The notes: generated from the sequence alone by a model not told the origin. A stretch of 64,000 bases of DNA from Ariolimax columbianus (GCA_036924085.1 JAVGWX010000013.1:39879893-39943892), one strand, 5' to 3'; shown: positions 41,690 to 53,227, counted from the first letter of the stretch. Made by a program: numbers and translations.

Positions 41690-42340
41690 TCTTCTATCCT
41701 CTCACTGGTGCCTATCTGTCCTCCATCCTCTCACTGGTGTCCAATTGTCCTCCATTCTCTCACTGGTGCCCAACTGGCCTCCGTCCTCTCACTGGTACCT
41801 ATATGTCCTCCATCCTCTCACTGGTGTCCAATTGTCCTCCATTCTCTCACTGGTGCCCAACTGGCCTCCGTCCTCTCACTGGTACCTATCTGTCCTCCAT
41901 CCTCTCACTGGTGTCCAATTGTCCTCCATTCTCTCACTGGTGCCCAACTGGCCTCCGTCCTCTCACTGGTGTCCAATTGTCTTCTCACTGGTGTCCAGTT
42001 GTCCTGTCACTGGTGTCCAATTGTCCTCTCACTAGTGTCCAATTGTCCTCTCACTGGTGTCCAGTTGTCCTGTCACTGGTGTCCAATTGTCCTCTCACGG
42101 GTGTCTAATTGTCCTCTCACTAGTGTCCAATTGTCCTCTCGCTAGTGTCTAATTGTCCTCTCGCTGGTGTCCAATTGTCCTCTCACTAGTGTCCAATTGT
42201 CCTCTCGCTGGTGTCCAATTGTCCTCTCGCTAGTGTCCATTTGTCCTCTCACTGGTGTCCAATTGTTCTCTCGCTTGTGTCCAATTGTCCTCTCACTGGT
42301 GTCCATTTGTCCTCCATCGTCTCCCTGATAACAAACGGTC
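41690..42340. repeat. 22-bp minisatellite with higher-order structure
   Basis: Basic unit TCCAATTGTCCTCTCACTGG followed by TG, about 27 copies. In the left third the units form a repeated trio (CCTATCTGTCCTCCATCC, CCAATTGTCCTCCATTC, CCCAACTGGCCTCCGTCC). To the right, simple units alternate ACTGG, ACTAG, GCTGG and GCTAG. Confidence 0.93.
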
Positions 42341-42800
42341 CTCCATTCTCATACTGGTATTCAACTGTCCTCCTTTCTCTTACTTCTGTTAAATCTTCTC
42401 CCTCCTCTACTCCTGTTCAAACCTCACCCTTCCTCCACTCCTATTCAAATCTCCTCCCTCCTCTACTCATGTTCGAATATTTTCCCTCCTCTACCCATGT
42501 TCTAACCTCCTCCTTCCTCTAGTCCTAATCAAATCTCCTTCCTCCTCTACTCATGCTCAAATCTCCTATTTCTTCTACTACTGTTCAAATCTCCTTCCTC
42601 ATTTACCTCTTTCAAAACCTCCCCCTCCTCAACTTTTTTTCCAACCTCCTCCTTCATCTACTGTTCAAATCTCCCTCTCATCTACCTCTGTTCAAACCTC
42701 CTCCCTACTATATCCCTATTTAAACCTCCACTCCTCAACTTATGCTCAAACATTTTCACTCCTCAACTTATATTCAAAGCTCTCCCTCCCCAGCTGCCGT
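42341..42800. repeat. Degenerate pyrimidine-rich repeat
   Basis: Loose copies of TTCAAATCTCCTCCCTCCTC with TACTCATG spacing, probably an older relative or neighbour of the 22-bp array. Confidence 0.75.
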
Positions 42801-42849
42801 ACAAACCTGCTCCCTCTATTCCCATCTGAAGAACTCAAACAGGAAACAA

Positions 42850-43650
42850 GTAATGTGACATATATCATGGAAACACATCTAGGTCCACAAGACCCAATTC
42901 TGTCCATAGATGGCTCCGCCGGCAGAGATGCAAACAAGTGCGGTTGGGGGTTTCGTCGGCTACCAAAATGCCCAGGAGGAGGTGGAGAAATCAGCTGCCT
43001 ACTCCACTGTCCCATCGAGTATGAGGATGGAGATTGAAGCCGTAACAGCAGCCCTGACTTTATTGATGATGCAACCGGTGACACGCGCAGGGATACTGTC
43101 AGACTAGCAAACAGGGCATGCACCATAAGATAGAACGGTGCATGCTAAGAACGGAGTGAGCCTCTCTTCTGAATAACTCTGGTGTACACGTGTAACATGG
43201 ATCTACTGCCCGGGACATGCAGGCGTTTGGGGCAACATAATAGCTGATGCAGGTGAGACGAGCTGTGGTGAACGAGGGGGTGATGACGAGAGACGGGGTT
43301 GAGTTGATAAGAGCAGTCATGGACAGTCTACAGAATGGTGAAGAGGCAGGGTTGAGTTGATAAGGGCAGTCGTGGACAGTCTACAGAATGGTGAAGAGAC
43401 AGGGTTGAGTTGATAAGGGCAGTATTGGACAGTCTACGGAATGATGAAGCGACAGAGGGTCGCGAAAATGCATATATACAGAGGATGGAAGATTTGGGAG
43501 TGACTAGGTGAGAGGGGAGAAAATCTGTTCTGTCTGGAAAAGTCCGAAGAACACGATATCAACACCTGACTGAAACAGAGTATATTTACGCTTGCGTGGA
43601 TGCTTAGACGGAGAACGGAGCACTGTGGAATGATGTTCGTCCTAGACTCA
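42850..43650 (+). pseudogene. Retroelement RNase H relic (CPGHAGV type)
   Basis: ILSIDGSAGRDANKCGW (first Asp), a frame change, then VEKSAAYSTVPSSMRMEIEA (Glu) and GILSD (Asp). Then, in another frame near 43,197, comes WIYCPGHAGVWGNIIADAGE with the His/Asn and final Asp. CPGHAGVxGNExAD is a conserved RNase H phrase of a LINE group different from LINE-A (VPSHCNIQGNEEAD). GVELIRAVMDSLQNGEE follows and is tandemly repeated. Several stops and shifts are present. Confidence 0.75.
43272..43445. repeat. ~55-bp triplication inside the RNase H relic
   Basis: Three units of GGGTTGAGTTGATAAGRGCA, GTCRTGGACAGTCTACAGAA, TGGTGAAGAGRCA. The third is slightly diverged (GTATTGGAC, GGAATGATG). Confidence 0.92.
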
Positions 43651-44164
43651 AGATATCATCGGATTGATTAAGCATACGTTAATTGAGTATTTTGGATCCA
43701 TGCAAAGCATAGATCCCTGTTACAGGCGCCTGTATGAATGTTAAAGTGGTCCTTGACACTGTTGTTGGGGATGGCGTGTTAACGATTTCGTTGTACATGA
43801 TCACAGCTTGTTTCATGATCTGAAATTGGCAATTCTCTTTCGCGCTACCTTTCCTTCCATAAAAGTTAGTCAAGTACATATTTACATCTAGGTAAACTAT
43901 AGTGTGCCGGTAATGGGATTTGAGCTCAGTACCGTTAATGTATGCAGGCCTGCAAAGAAGAACTTGAATGTGTTGTTTCTGTGGTTTCCTGATGGCATTC
44001 ACAAATTACGGGACACACCTTTTAAAGGCATGAATGTACCATCTCGTATGTTATAAAAGGGGATTAAGGAAGGTTGTGAATGGAGCTGGAAAACACATGA
44101 TGTTAAACTATGTTACATAAATAGCCACAATTTATCGAATGCAGACGTCCTGTTCTACCCTAAC
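43651..44164. other. No family recognised; 107-codon minus frame
   Basis: The minus frame at 43,679-44,002 (MNAIRKPQKQHIQVLLCRPA ...) shows no domain I recognise and has no repeat copy in the window. It may be chance. Confidence 0.35.
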
Positions 44165-44590
44165 TTGCCTTGTCTTGTCCTCTTTTGTCCGGTCTTGTCC
44201 TTTCTTGTCCTGTCCAGTCTTGTCTTGACCTGTCCTATCTTGTCTTGTCCTGTCTTATAATGTCCCCTCTTGTCTTGTCATGTCTTCTCTTGTCTTGTCA
44301 TGTCTTGTCCTTTCTTGTTTTGTTCTTTTGTATTGTCTTGTTGTCTTCTCTTGTCTTGTATTGTCCTTTCCTCTGTTGTCTTGTTCTGTCTTCTCTTGTT
44401 CTGCCTTGTCTTTTCCTGCCCTGTTCTATCTTGTCTTCTTTTGTCCTGTCTTCTTTTCTTCTGTCTTGTCTTGCTCTGTCTTGTCCTGTCTTCTTTTGTT
44501 CCGTCTTCTCCTGCTCTGTCGTGTCCTGTCGTCTTTTGTTCTGTCCCGTCTTATCCTTCTGTCATGTCCCGTCTTCTCCTATCCCCTTGT
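44165..44590. repeat. TGTCTTGTCC-type pyrimidine minisatellite
   Basis: Irregular 5- and 10-bp repeats of TCTTGTCC, TGTCC and TTCTTTTGT over 425 bp. Open frames rich in Cys/Leu/Ser are artefacts. Confidence 0.9.
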
Positions 44591-44639
44591 GACGTGAGGC
44601 GTCGTGGTGACCCGTACTCTGTCCAAGGCCAGCTCCTCT

Positions 44640-45310
44640 ATGAAGTAGTCGTCATCCCATTACGATTTCGAAAATCCGCAACATTTCCTATCCATCTAGT
44701 TCTCCGTCTCCCACGGTTGTGAAACCCCGATCGCTGCGCGTTTTAGTTGTAGTTGGTTAAGTTCGATGTTCATTAATTGACGAACCACCTGATTTTCCGA
44801 CCATCAACATATTGGGTACATTGTCTTGCTTCAACGCTATTCCGCACATCCTCATCGCGCGTTCTGTTAATAGTTTTCTCATCTCATCTCACATGTTCTG
44901 ATCTTTCTCTAGAAATTTTGTAAAAGCCCGCGTTTGGTACTGGCAACAGGGCGTTAGCAGGAATATACTGTTAATGGATTGCCTTTTAGTGGACATGTTT
45001 ATGCAGGATGTTCCAATAATGCGACAGCTGGTATGCAATTGCATTCACATGTTGGCACTGGGTCTGAATATCTTTGTCTAAACCTCCATCCTGTGTAAAA
45101 TCACTGCAAAACATTTGAATTCCTGTATATGTTTTATGTTGGTCCCGTGTACAAAAATGTTCATGTTTTCAGGCGATCTGCTTAGCTCCAGAGTTTCTGG
45201 TTTTGATGTGTTAATTCTCAGATCGTATCTTTCGCACACAAAGTTGAGGCATCATTTGAAGGACTCGAATGTAGCAAGCGCTATTTTACTCGCCTGAAAC
45301 GAAGGGGACT
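44640..45310 (-). pseudogene. LINE reverse transcriptase C-terminal relic
   Basis: The minus strand gives CERYDLRINTSKPETLELS, NIFVHGTNIKHIQEFKCF (the KxxYLG region), then NAIAYQLSHY. A frame change leads to TKRQSINSIFLLTPCCQYQT and RAFTKFLEKDQN (45,000-44,880). This is the STKxxLINSxFLPTLCYQCQTW block of a specific LINE group. Multiple shifts. Confidence 0.75.
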
Positions 45311-45454
45311 GGAGACGAAGGGAGCGAGAGATGACAGCAGTCATATTATCACAGCTGAGTCAAGGTCAGCAAGCAAGTGCTGCCCAAGTCTATCGTCCAC
45401 CGCCCTAAAAATGGCTGCTTACGTGCAGATTGGACTAGCCCGGACCAAAATAAT

Positions 45455-45538
45455 TGTGCCGTGCTGAAACCGGATGTGTCGCCTTGAAAGGCCCAGATAT
45501 CACAGCCTCGTTGTAAACTACGACACAACATTACAAAC
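45455..45538 (+). mobile_element. SINE-1 fragment (3' half)
   Basis: GTGCTGAAACCGGATGTGTC, CTTGAAAGGCCCAGATATCA and TTGTAAACTACGACACAACA match the middle of SINE-1 with about 85 percent identity. Confidence 0.65.
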
Positions 45539-45726
45539 TGTTATTTTATGGACAAACGAAAATGCAAGGGAAGGGCGAAGAAAAAAAGAATAAGAGAATG
45601 ATGAAGAGGAAGAAGTAGAAGATGCTGAGGAAGAAGAGGGAGAAGAAGAATGGAGAAAAGCGTAAGAGGTAGGAGAGGATGAAGAATAAGAGGCAGATAG
45701 ACGAAGAGGAGAAAGAAGAAGACGAT

Positions 45727-46110
45727 GAAGTGTAGCCTAGTGGTTAAGTGACACGGCTCACAATCCGAAGGTGCTGGGTTCAATCCCCATCACAGCACTG
45801 CCCCTTACCACGGAGAAGCAAACCCTTAGCACATGCAGGAGGAAGCAAACCCTTAACACATGCAGGCAGAAGCAAACCCTTAACACATGCAGGAGGGAGC
45901 AGATTCTTAACACATGCAGGAGGAAGGAAACCCTTAACACGTGCAGGAGGAAGCAAACCCTTAACACATGCGGGAGGAAGCAAACCCTTAACACATGCAG
46001 GAGGAAGCAAACCCTTAACACATGCAGGAGGAAACAAACCCTTAACACGTGCAGGAAGAAGCAGATGGTTACCCCATCTGTCGAGAGCATCGCACAAAGC
46101 GATGAACCCA
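45727..46110 (+). mobile_element. SINE-T1 copy expanded by a 27-bp internal array
   Basis: Head GTAGCCTAGTGGTTAAGTGA (A box), GCTGGGTTCAATCCCC (B box) and CATCACAGCACTGCCCCTTA as in the copy at 29.2 kb. The CAAACCCTTAG...ATGCAGGAGGAAGC segment is then tandemly amplified. The 3' body and tail are not recognisable. Confidence 0.85.
45822..46065. repeat. 27-bp tandem array, about 9 copies, inside SINE-T1
   Basis: Unit AGGAGGAAGCAAACCCTTAA followed by CACATGC. A 9-residue periodic frame exists in several frames because 27 is a multiple of three. Not a gene. Confidence 0.93.
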
Positions 46111-46618
46111 GGGATCTCCGGCAAAAATTGACATCATGGACCGACAGTCACAGCTCGAAATTATACCCCGACCTTCTGAACACGAGGCAAACGGATTGAC
46201 CACTTCGCCATAGAGACCCCCAAAACCCCCCTTGTTTATCAAGGAATCAGAAGAAGAGTCTCATGTGAAACTCAGAAAAATATTCCCCAATCTGCAAGCG
46301 ACGAATTTGAATGACTATTTGTTCAGGATTGTGAGTCGGAAAGAGCCAAACAAAGCAAGTCATCATGCTTTGTTGGTAGGCGCAGTGCCCAACTTGTCCA
46401 ATCCAGCAACAAATCATGGAGAATGTGAGACGCGTGGACCCTAGCAGATCCATCACAATATTGCACAAAGTGTCACTCAAAGGGACGAGATTGCACAACA
46501 CAGTAGAAAAAAGCAAGGCAGTTGGGACGAAGCGCCTGTTGGAGACCATAAAAAAATCACACTCAAATCATTAGCAAAGTGTGCTAACTCTGAAAGTGGC
46601 TCTTTAGAGGATTGAATT
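46111..46618. other. No gene recognised
   Basis: A 100-codon minus frame at 46,247-46,549 has no recognisable domain. Confidence 0.45.
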
Positions 46619-46630
46619 CAGTTTTAAACT

Positions 46631-46995
46631 GGCTGCTTGGTTTGGCGTCGTTCATTCTCTCAATCTCCCGCTACCAAACCCTGAAATGGCTTAAATAGCA
46701 GAATGTAGTCCAGAGAACGGAATGCGTTGTGTCGTACTTTACAGCTTGACTGCGATATTTTCACCTTTCGGTTCAAGACATGTGACTTCAGCAAGCATTT
46801 TTTTAAATACTAGGTTAGCATTCCCTCTTCGATCCCTTCTCCTTAGCCAGTCTGCCCTGTTACAGTCTGTCATCCAGGAGCACCGCGTGGAGGTGTAGAA
46901 GGGTCTTGGCAGTTCTGGTTCGCTGACCCTGACACTAGCAGTCAGCTATGGGTCGCTGACCACTGCAGCTCATACGCTGCTCAGCATATTTATCC
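46631..46995 (-). mobile_element. SINE-1 copy I with target duplication
   Basis: Tail GAATGAACGACGCCAAACC at the left, head GGATAAATATGCTGAGCAGC at the right. CAGTTTTAAACT (46,619-46,630) and CAGTTTTGAACT (46,996-47,007) form a 12-bp duplication with one mismatch. Confidence 0.92.
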
Positions 46996-47036
46996 CAGTT
47001 TTGAACTAAATAGATAAGCTGATAGTTTCGATTTTA

Positions 47037-47780
47037 TCATAATGTCGGATACTTTATGATCAACACTCGTACTATTATCACCTTTATATTGTTGATCAGT
47101 CTTGAGACTGTTTGTAAGGTTGTCTCAGCATGTCTCTCCATTTTACCATATTCTCTGGTGATCAGTCCTGATACTGGTTGCAGTTTGTCTGAGTCTATCC
47201 ATTTGACTATATCCTTCGATTGATCAGTCCTGAGACTGGTTGTAAGGTTGTCTAAGTCTATATATTTGACCCTATCCTCTTCAGTTCTCTTCATTTCAGC
47301 AAAGTTCGTACTTTAATGTCCGTGCATGTATGAGATGTAAAAGTGAATCTTGGTCGCCCTAATTCTCTCTTACTTTGAATCGTACCCTCTTGTATCTTAT
47401 GTAGAAGACTTTCGTGTTTCATTGTGTGACCCAGCCAACTCAACCGACATTTTTATCATATGCAAAATGTGTCTTTCTGCGTCCACATGAGTGAGTACAT
47501 TGTCAGTAGATCGTCTTTCTTTCCTACCATTTCTGTTCATCTTACAGTAACATCTGGTCAAACCCTTTCAATGTTTTTTTCCCATTTCTTTGCTAGGAGT
47601 CCATGTTTCAGTCCCATACAGTGCAATTGGCCATATATGAGTGACGATTATTATTTTTCTCAGTTCTTTCCTGATAGTCTTTGAGGTTAACAATTTGTTT
47701 TTCTCTTGTCTTTTTAAAATTTTTGGCTATTGCAATCCTTGGCGTCTCGTTGGTATGGAACATGTATTGCATTGTCCAAC
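47037..47780 (-). pseudogene. LINE RT C-terminus with triplicated terminal segment
   Basis: The minus strand from 47,730: KNKLLTSKTIRKELRKII, then WPIALYGTETWTPSKEMGKK, CYCKMNRNGRK, and THVDAERHILHMIKM. These are the post-RT ALYGxETWT and TxRxLLxxIKxRK blocks. The terminal part (47,037-47,294) holds three ~62-bp imperfect repeats. Their translations, LDNLTTSLRTDQ, DKLQPVSGLITRE and TTLQTVSRLINN, echo the PVSGL ending of some LINE ORFs. Frameshifts occur between the blocks. Confidence 0.7.
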
Positions 47781-48377
47781 AAAAACTGATTTACGTGTTA
47801 CTCGCCAAGTATCTAACTAGGAAATACCGTTATTCTTTGCTGATTCTCCTCCAAATTCAAACTCATGTCTATATTAAATATATATCAGCATTGCTCTATA
47901 ACCATTTTAAGAACAAAGAAGGGATCAATGACATCTCTCTGTGTTTACCGTAAATGACGATTGTGGTTATCTGCCCGTGGCAATGCCAACTTGAACATGT
48001 CAAGGATAGTGATGAAAGAAGCATCACTTCAAAAGTTGCTACAGAGTTTCCATTGTCCAGTAGATGGCTCAGACAGCAGTCCTATCACGGCAAAGTCCAT
48101 CTTAGCGATGCTCAAGATCAATCAATCAATCATCACAATCCTTCAACTCTCTGCGAGAAAGTTCTCAACAAATACTTGCCAAGTCCTCCTGTCATGCGTG
48201 TTACCACTTCCAGTTCACCCCACCCCCAACTCGTCCGTTACCGTTTTAGGTCGTTTTAACTTCCCTTCCCCATGATTATTTAGATCTCCCCTTGTGCTTT
48301 TTCTCGGAGGTTTCCAGCAGATTTCAGTAATCGTGTGTCGAATCCATCATTAGAGTCTTTTCTTTACGACTAGTTCT
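47781..48377. other. No gene recognised
   Basis: Overlapping frames of about 100 codons at 47,954-48,275 have no recognisable domain. A short AATCAATCAATCAT patch occurs near 48,118. Confidence 0.4.
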
Positions 48378-48640
48378 ATTGGTATCTCATCGGTTGTTTC
48401 TCATACTTCTATTGGTATCTCATAGGTTGTTTCCCAGTTCTATTGGTATCTCATAGGTTGTTTCCCAGTTCTATTGGTATCTCATAGGTTGTTTCTCATA
48501 CTTCTATTGGTATCTCATAGGTTGTTTCCCAGTTCTATTGGTATCTCATAGGTTGTTTCCCAGTTCTATTGGTATCTCATCGGTTCTTTCCCACAGTTCT
48601 ATTGGTAGCTCATTGGTTCTTTCCCACAGTTCTATGTTAG
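48378..48640. repeat. ~27-31-bp minisatellite
   Basis: About nine units of CAGTTCTATTGGTATCTCAT followed by AGGTTGTTTCC, with CATACTT and CCACAGTT variants between units. Confidence 0.92.
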
Positions 48641-49143
48641 TGACTGCATTTGCCACGTTAATCATTCATTTCTGTGCAAGGAACGATAGATAAAAACGTG
48701 TTTTTAGTTTAGCTTTTCTTTGCTGCTACACCATAGAGCGATTCAATAGGATGGTCTTCTCATTGAAGTTGATCTGTATTTTTGTGGCGAACTAAATGTC
48801 TTTCGATAACAACAAATACCGTAAAACACTAAAAGCTCGTCTCGCCTTAATATTCTTAATTTGACATATCTCTCAGTACCCCAGACGTGGCATATGAATG
48901 GATCCACTTCTCGTTAAACTATGTTCCAAATTACAAGTTTACATCAAAATGCCGACTATTTGTTGAAAGCATGCTTGTCCTAATATAGCCAAACAGACTT
49001 AGCCTGTCTATGGTTGAAATTAGCAGAAATTCACAAAAGGAAGGTAAACACCCTTAAAAACAATAGCCACTCCACCAGCACACAAAGTGATGAGGCGCAG
49101 ACTTCCTGTGACGAGTCTTCCATTGTGGTTTGCCTCTGCTTTT
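48641..49143. other. No gene recognised
   Basis: Unique AT-leaning sequence. Confidence 0.45.
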
Positions 49144-49151
49144 GTACACGC

Positions 49152-49469
49152 CTATTACCAGTTGAACCGAAGAGAGCAGGTCGTTGTCTTCAGACTTCGC
49201 ACTGGCCACAATAGACTGAGGTACCACCTATTCAACAAATTGAAGATAGGGTGTACCGACGAATGCCCGTGCGGTACTGGTAAAATGACCACTGAACATC
49301 TGCTGCAGAACTGCCCGACATACGGGGATCAGAGAGAGCAGATGTGGCCATTGCCAGTGGAACTGCAAGACAAGCTCTATGGTAGTGGCGAGAGTCTCAG
49401 GATGACCGCCGCTTTTTTAGAAAAAATAATGGTTACTGTCTGACTGTGTACGCAGAAGAAGAAGAAGAA
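49152..49469 (+). mobile_element. LINE-A, short 5'-truncated copy
   Basis: It starts at YYQLNRREQVVVFRLRTGHN and continues CTDECPCGTGKMTTEHLLQN and LYGSGESLRMTAAFLEKIMV to the stop at 49,443, then TGACTGTGTACGCA and (GAA)n. It is uninterrupted over 95 codons and is the best-preserved version of this tail. GTACACGC at 49,144-49,151 and 49,470-49,477 is an 8-bp target duplication. Upstream frame residues before YYQLN belong to the flank. Confidence 0.9.
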
Positions 49470-49884
49470 GTACACGCGAAATTGAGAAGTAGAATAAGTT
49501 AATACAGAGTTCTCCCACTAGAAGAGCCGATCTCGCTCTTTCGGTTCCTGAACACGTATCCTTAGAAGACAAACACCAAGCGCTCTTCTGGCACACTCCT
49601 TTCCTCATTTATCAAGAGCTCTCAAGCATTCTCTCGCGCATATCATTTAGTGCTGAAAGATTATTTACCTAGCCACTCATTTCTCGAGCCGGCGCGCGAG
49701 GGCTAGAACACTCATCCCGTGTCACTTAACAGGAGCCAAAAAAACCGAGCCAAGGCAGGGGGTCCCTCGCAGTTTCCAGTGTAGCAGGTTGTGTCTATGA
49801 CAACCGTGGAAACCCAGCTGTTACGTGCATTGGTCTCATTTAGTTCAGTTTTAGTTTGGCTGTCATCTTGAATACCATTATGGT

Positions 49885-50740
49885 TTTCCTTCTTCTTCTT
49901 TGTCAAGTTTTTTCCTCTTTTTCTTCTTCTATTCTTTACCACGCTGCTTCTTCTTCTCGTACCTCTTTTTCTTCTTCTTCTTCTTCGTCCATTCGTTATC
50001 CCGCGTCTTCTTTGTCAAGCTTATTCTTGATATTCTTCGTCCATTCATCAAGTTTCTTCTTCTTATTCTCCTTTTTCCTCGTCTTCTTTTTCTATTTTGT
50101 TAAGCTTCTTCTTCTACAGTTGTCGTTATAATTTTGTTGTCATTTTCTTCTGATATGTATACCTCTACTCGTGTCTTTCTACTCTTCGTGTGTTCCTTAT
50201 ACCTCTACTGTTATCCTCTTTTTCCTCTTCTTACTTATATCTTTTCCTTTCATTCTTTTTCTTCTGTTCCCTATACCTCTACATTTGTATCCCTCTTCTG
50301 TTCTTCGTGTATGCTTTTCTTACTCTTTTTCTGATTCTTACCTAAATATTTCTCCTCCTTCCCGTTTTTCTTTTTTTCTTTTCTGTTCTCATTTCTTTTT
50401 TTCTCTCATCTCTTCTTACACTTCTTCTCCCTTGACCTTCCTTTTCCATCTTTTCGTCCTAACTCTCTTCTCATATTTCTTCTTGTTTTCCTCTTCAAAT
50501 TTGAGTCCTCTTCCTCTTCCCATAATTCTTCTTTCTCCTCTTTCCGATTTGTGTCCTCTTCCTCGTCCGATTTGTGTCCTCTTCCTCGTCCGATTTGTGT
50601 CCTCTTCCTCGTCCGATTGGTGTCCTCTTCCTCGTCCGATTTGTGTCCTCTTCCTCGTCCGATTTGTGTCCTCTTCCTCGTCCGATGTGTGTCCTCTTCC
50701 TCTTCTTAATTTTTTTTTTACCTTTGCTTCTTATTTGTAT
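49885..50740. repeat. TTC-rich tract with a 23-bp tandem segment
   Basis: Low-complexity CTTCTTCTTT sequence from 49,885 to about 50,530. At 50,545-50,710 there are seven clean units of CGATTTGTGTCCTCTTCCTC followed by GTC. Periodic open frames result. Confidence 0.9.
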
Positions 50741-50778
50741 CTTTTACCTCTACACATACCTCTTCATCTGTTCCACAA

Positions 50779-50818
50779 GCTACACACAGCTCATACACTC
50801 CTCAGCATCTTGATCCCG
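50779..50818 (-). mobile_element. SINE-1 head fragment
   Basis: CACAGCTCATACACTCCTCA, then GCATCTTGATCCC, is the reverse complement of the SINE-1 first 40 bp. It sits at the end of the TTC-rich tract. Confidence 0.6.
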
Positions 50819-51119
50819 TAAACAGGAGTGACAGATTGACAAACTTTGCAAGATATTAGAAGAAGAGTTTCCCAGAAAACTATCCCCCCACTCTTCAAGA
50901 TTCTGGCCTTAGTGAATGACTCGGTGTGGAAGTCTTGAGTTGGAGAGTTTTCTACATTAGACGGGCTGGGCCGCTACGTTAGTAGTCCATTATAGCATGT
51001 TCTCATTGTGGCAGAGAAAATATGTCCGTCTCTGCAGCACACATAGCTCTCCCGAGAAACACCTCCGCTATTACTAGACTAGCGTAATCGAATGAAACAG
51101 TTTCAGTTCGCGTCATATG

Positions 51120-51330
51120 TTAGCTGTCTTCCCATTTATGCCGCTGAGCGACGTCTATCTTTGCGCCAAGTGCGTTGCGTCGGTCGTTGTGAGCCAGTGT
51201 CGTTGTACAAACTCTCTAATGTTATCTATCCACCTGCCTCTTCACCGGCCTCTTACCATGTAGACAGATCTACCACAGTGTTAGCCATCAGTGGAAGTTA
51301 ATGACGGTGTAATCTCATGAGATGCCATGT
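51120..51330 (+). repeat. Dispersed repeat R4, copy 2 (5' part)
   Basis: TGCGCCAAGTGCGTTGCGTC, TCTATCCACCTGCCTCTTCA, GACAGATCTACCACAGTG, CATCAGTGGAAGTTAATGAC. It aligns with the minus strand of 310-480 at roughly 75 percent. Confidence 0.65.
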
Positions 51331-51415
51331 ATATTAATTTGAATATCACAACTCCATGATAAGGCGTGATTATGATAATACCTTTATCCCTTTTCCCTCA
51401 TACTTTCTAACCCGT

Positions 51416-51419
<4 letters not shown>

Positions 51420-51497
<78 letters not shown>

Positions 51498-51500
51498 TAC
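51420..51500. repeat. (TC)n(AC)n microsatellite
   Basis: TC dinucleotides, then TTACACACAC, then ACATACATACATAC. A related short TC run is at 51,750-51,783. Confidence 0.95.
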
Positions 51501-52554
51501 ATACTTTCTTGTGAGTCCATTCCCGGCACTATAATCCTTAAATAAAACCCGATGCCACCCCAAATGTCAATGACCTCTCTCTATCTCGCTCTCTTGTCCG
51601 CCCATTCCCGGTGCTTTTATCTTGAAACAGAACCCCATTCCACCCCAAATGTTGAGTGGAGTAAATGTTCACAGCTGCGTAGTATTACGTCGATTATCAA
51701 TTTGAAATTATGTGAATGCCCTATATACTCCGTACACTGTTTACCTCGTCTCTCTTTCTCTCTCTATCTCTCTCTCTCTCTCTCGGCCCTTTACTGGCGC
51801 ATTATCCTTAAATATAACCCTATATCATCCTCAAGTGAAGTTGCGATTCACAGCTGGGTAGTCAGAAACATTATCTTCACGTAAACATGTAACGAACGCC
51901 GTAAATAACAGGCCCACTGTCTACTCAGCTACTGTAAGAAATGCAGGCAATATTTTGATAAACGAGACACAAACTTTGTCAAACTATTGGAACTGATAGC
52001 ATGAATCAACCATTCATAAAACAAAATGGCCACCTTGACAATGAAAACACAAAAATTACAAACTAAATACAGATTCTCACACATGAAAGACAAGTTGTGA
52101 TAACAAAAGCAAATCTCTGACAAACTGAAGCCAAGCGTGAATGATAAAAAAAAAACCAGTCAAAATTCGAATAACAAGAAGCACTGATGTTTCGAAATCC
52201 GGCCTCGTTTTAACAATCCAAAAAATACCGACTCACGAAAAGCACATTTTGTAAAAGAGAAAAATCTGAATGCTGCAGTGCAGAACTTTAGTGAGCCAGA
52301 GACATGTTTCCTGCATCTTTAAGCACTCAAAAACCTAAAAGCCGTGCAAGAAGATGGAAATTACAAAAAATAAGAATAACTGCTCGTTTCAGATGGTTGA
52401 AGAAGAGTGAAAAGTGACCTAACCGTTTCGTGATTAATACAGCTGTTAATCACACATTTTACCGCGAATATCTCCAAAGAATATTTCCTTTCATATTTTA
52501 TTTTACGCATAATTTTTTTAGTGTGTTTATTTTTTTAAATTTACTTTCGTTGCA
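51501..52554. other. Mostly unrecognised; duplicated phrases around TC repeats
   Basis: GTCCATTCCCGGCACTATAATCCTTAAATA recurs in altered form (CCCATTCCCGGTGC.., CCCTTTACTGGCGC..) at about 51,515, 51,602 and 51,788. TTCACAGCTGGGTAGTC at 51,848 resembles the SINE-T2 core on the minus strand. No gene. Confidence 0.4.
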
Positions 52555-52770
52555 TTATCTTTCCATGGCAAGGATACGGGTTTTAACTCCCGCTACCGGC
52601 AGCTGAAGTCGACCCAGTTGTAAATGGGTAACCGGCTGACGACTAGGGAAACAAAAGGCAGTGATGAAGGTAACTGGCCACACCACATTACAAACCCGTG
52701 GCTTAGTGTGCGATGAGAAGTAACACTTCATCCCCAAAGGCAGTGTGCTATGGAACTACATTAACCTTCA
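52555..52770 (+). mobile_element. SINE-T2 copy
   Basis: ATACGGGTTTTAACTCCCGC (decayed B box), CTGAAGTCGACCCAGTTGTA, AATGGGTAACCGGCTGACG, GATGAAGGTAACTGGCCAC, AACACTTCATCCCCAAAGGC. Confidence 0.7.
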
Positions 52771-53227
52771 CGTTAGTTGCCCTTGAGAATTGTTTTCCCT
52801 CTATTTTATTATATTTGGATACCGTAAAGCACAAGATAGCAATTTCTTCAGACGTGGAGAAAACATCCCCGGATATCGTTAGCCTCCATCTGAAGTTGGA
52901 GAGTCATGCCCAGCTCAGGCTAATAACAGATCCGCGGGTAGCGATGAGGAAAGCGGATAGGAAAGGTAACGGGCGAGACAAGCCAGATTTCAGATTACAC
53001 AATGGCAGGAAGACAACGTCGCATGTTTAACACATTTAGATACTTCTCGATTGTTTTCTAACGATCTGCTGGTGCTGTTTTCCATAGGATAAGAACTGAG
53101 GAAGTCATAGCAGGAGGCATGTAATAGCAAAAAGTGACGGTAAACTTTTGCAACAAAAAACAGAAGGCTAGAGACCGTTTGTGAAATGTTTGGGGATGTG
53201 TTTTTTTTAAATATTTCTACTGCTGTA

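Noticed and set aside
44170..44722. Cys/Leu/Ser-rich ORFs of 105-150 codons
   Set aside because: They derive from the TGTCTTGTCC minisatellite and are open in three frames.
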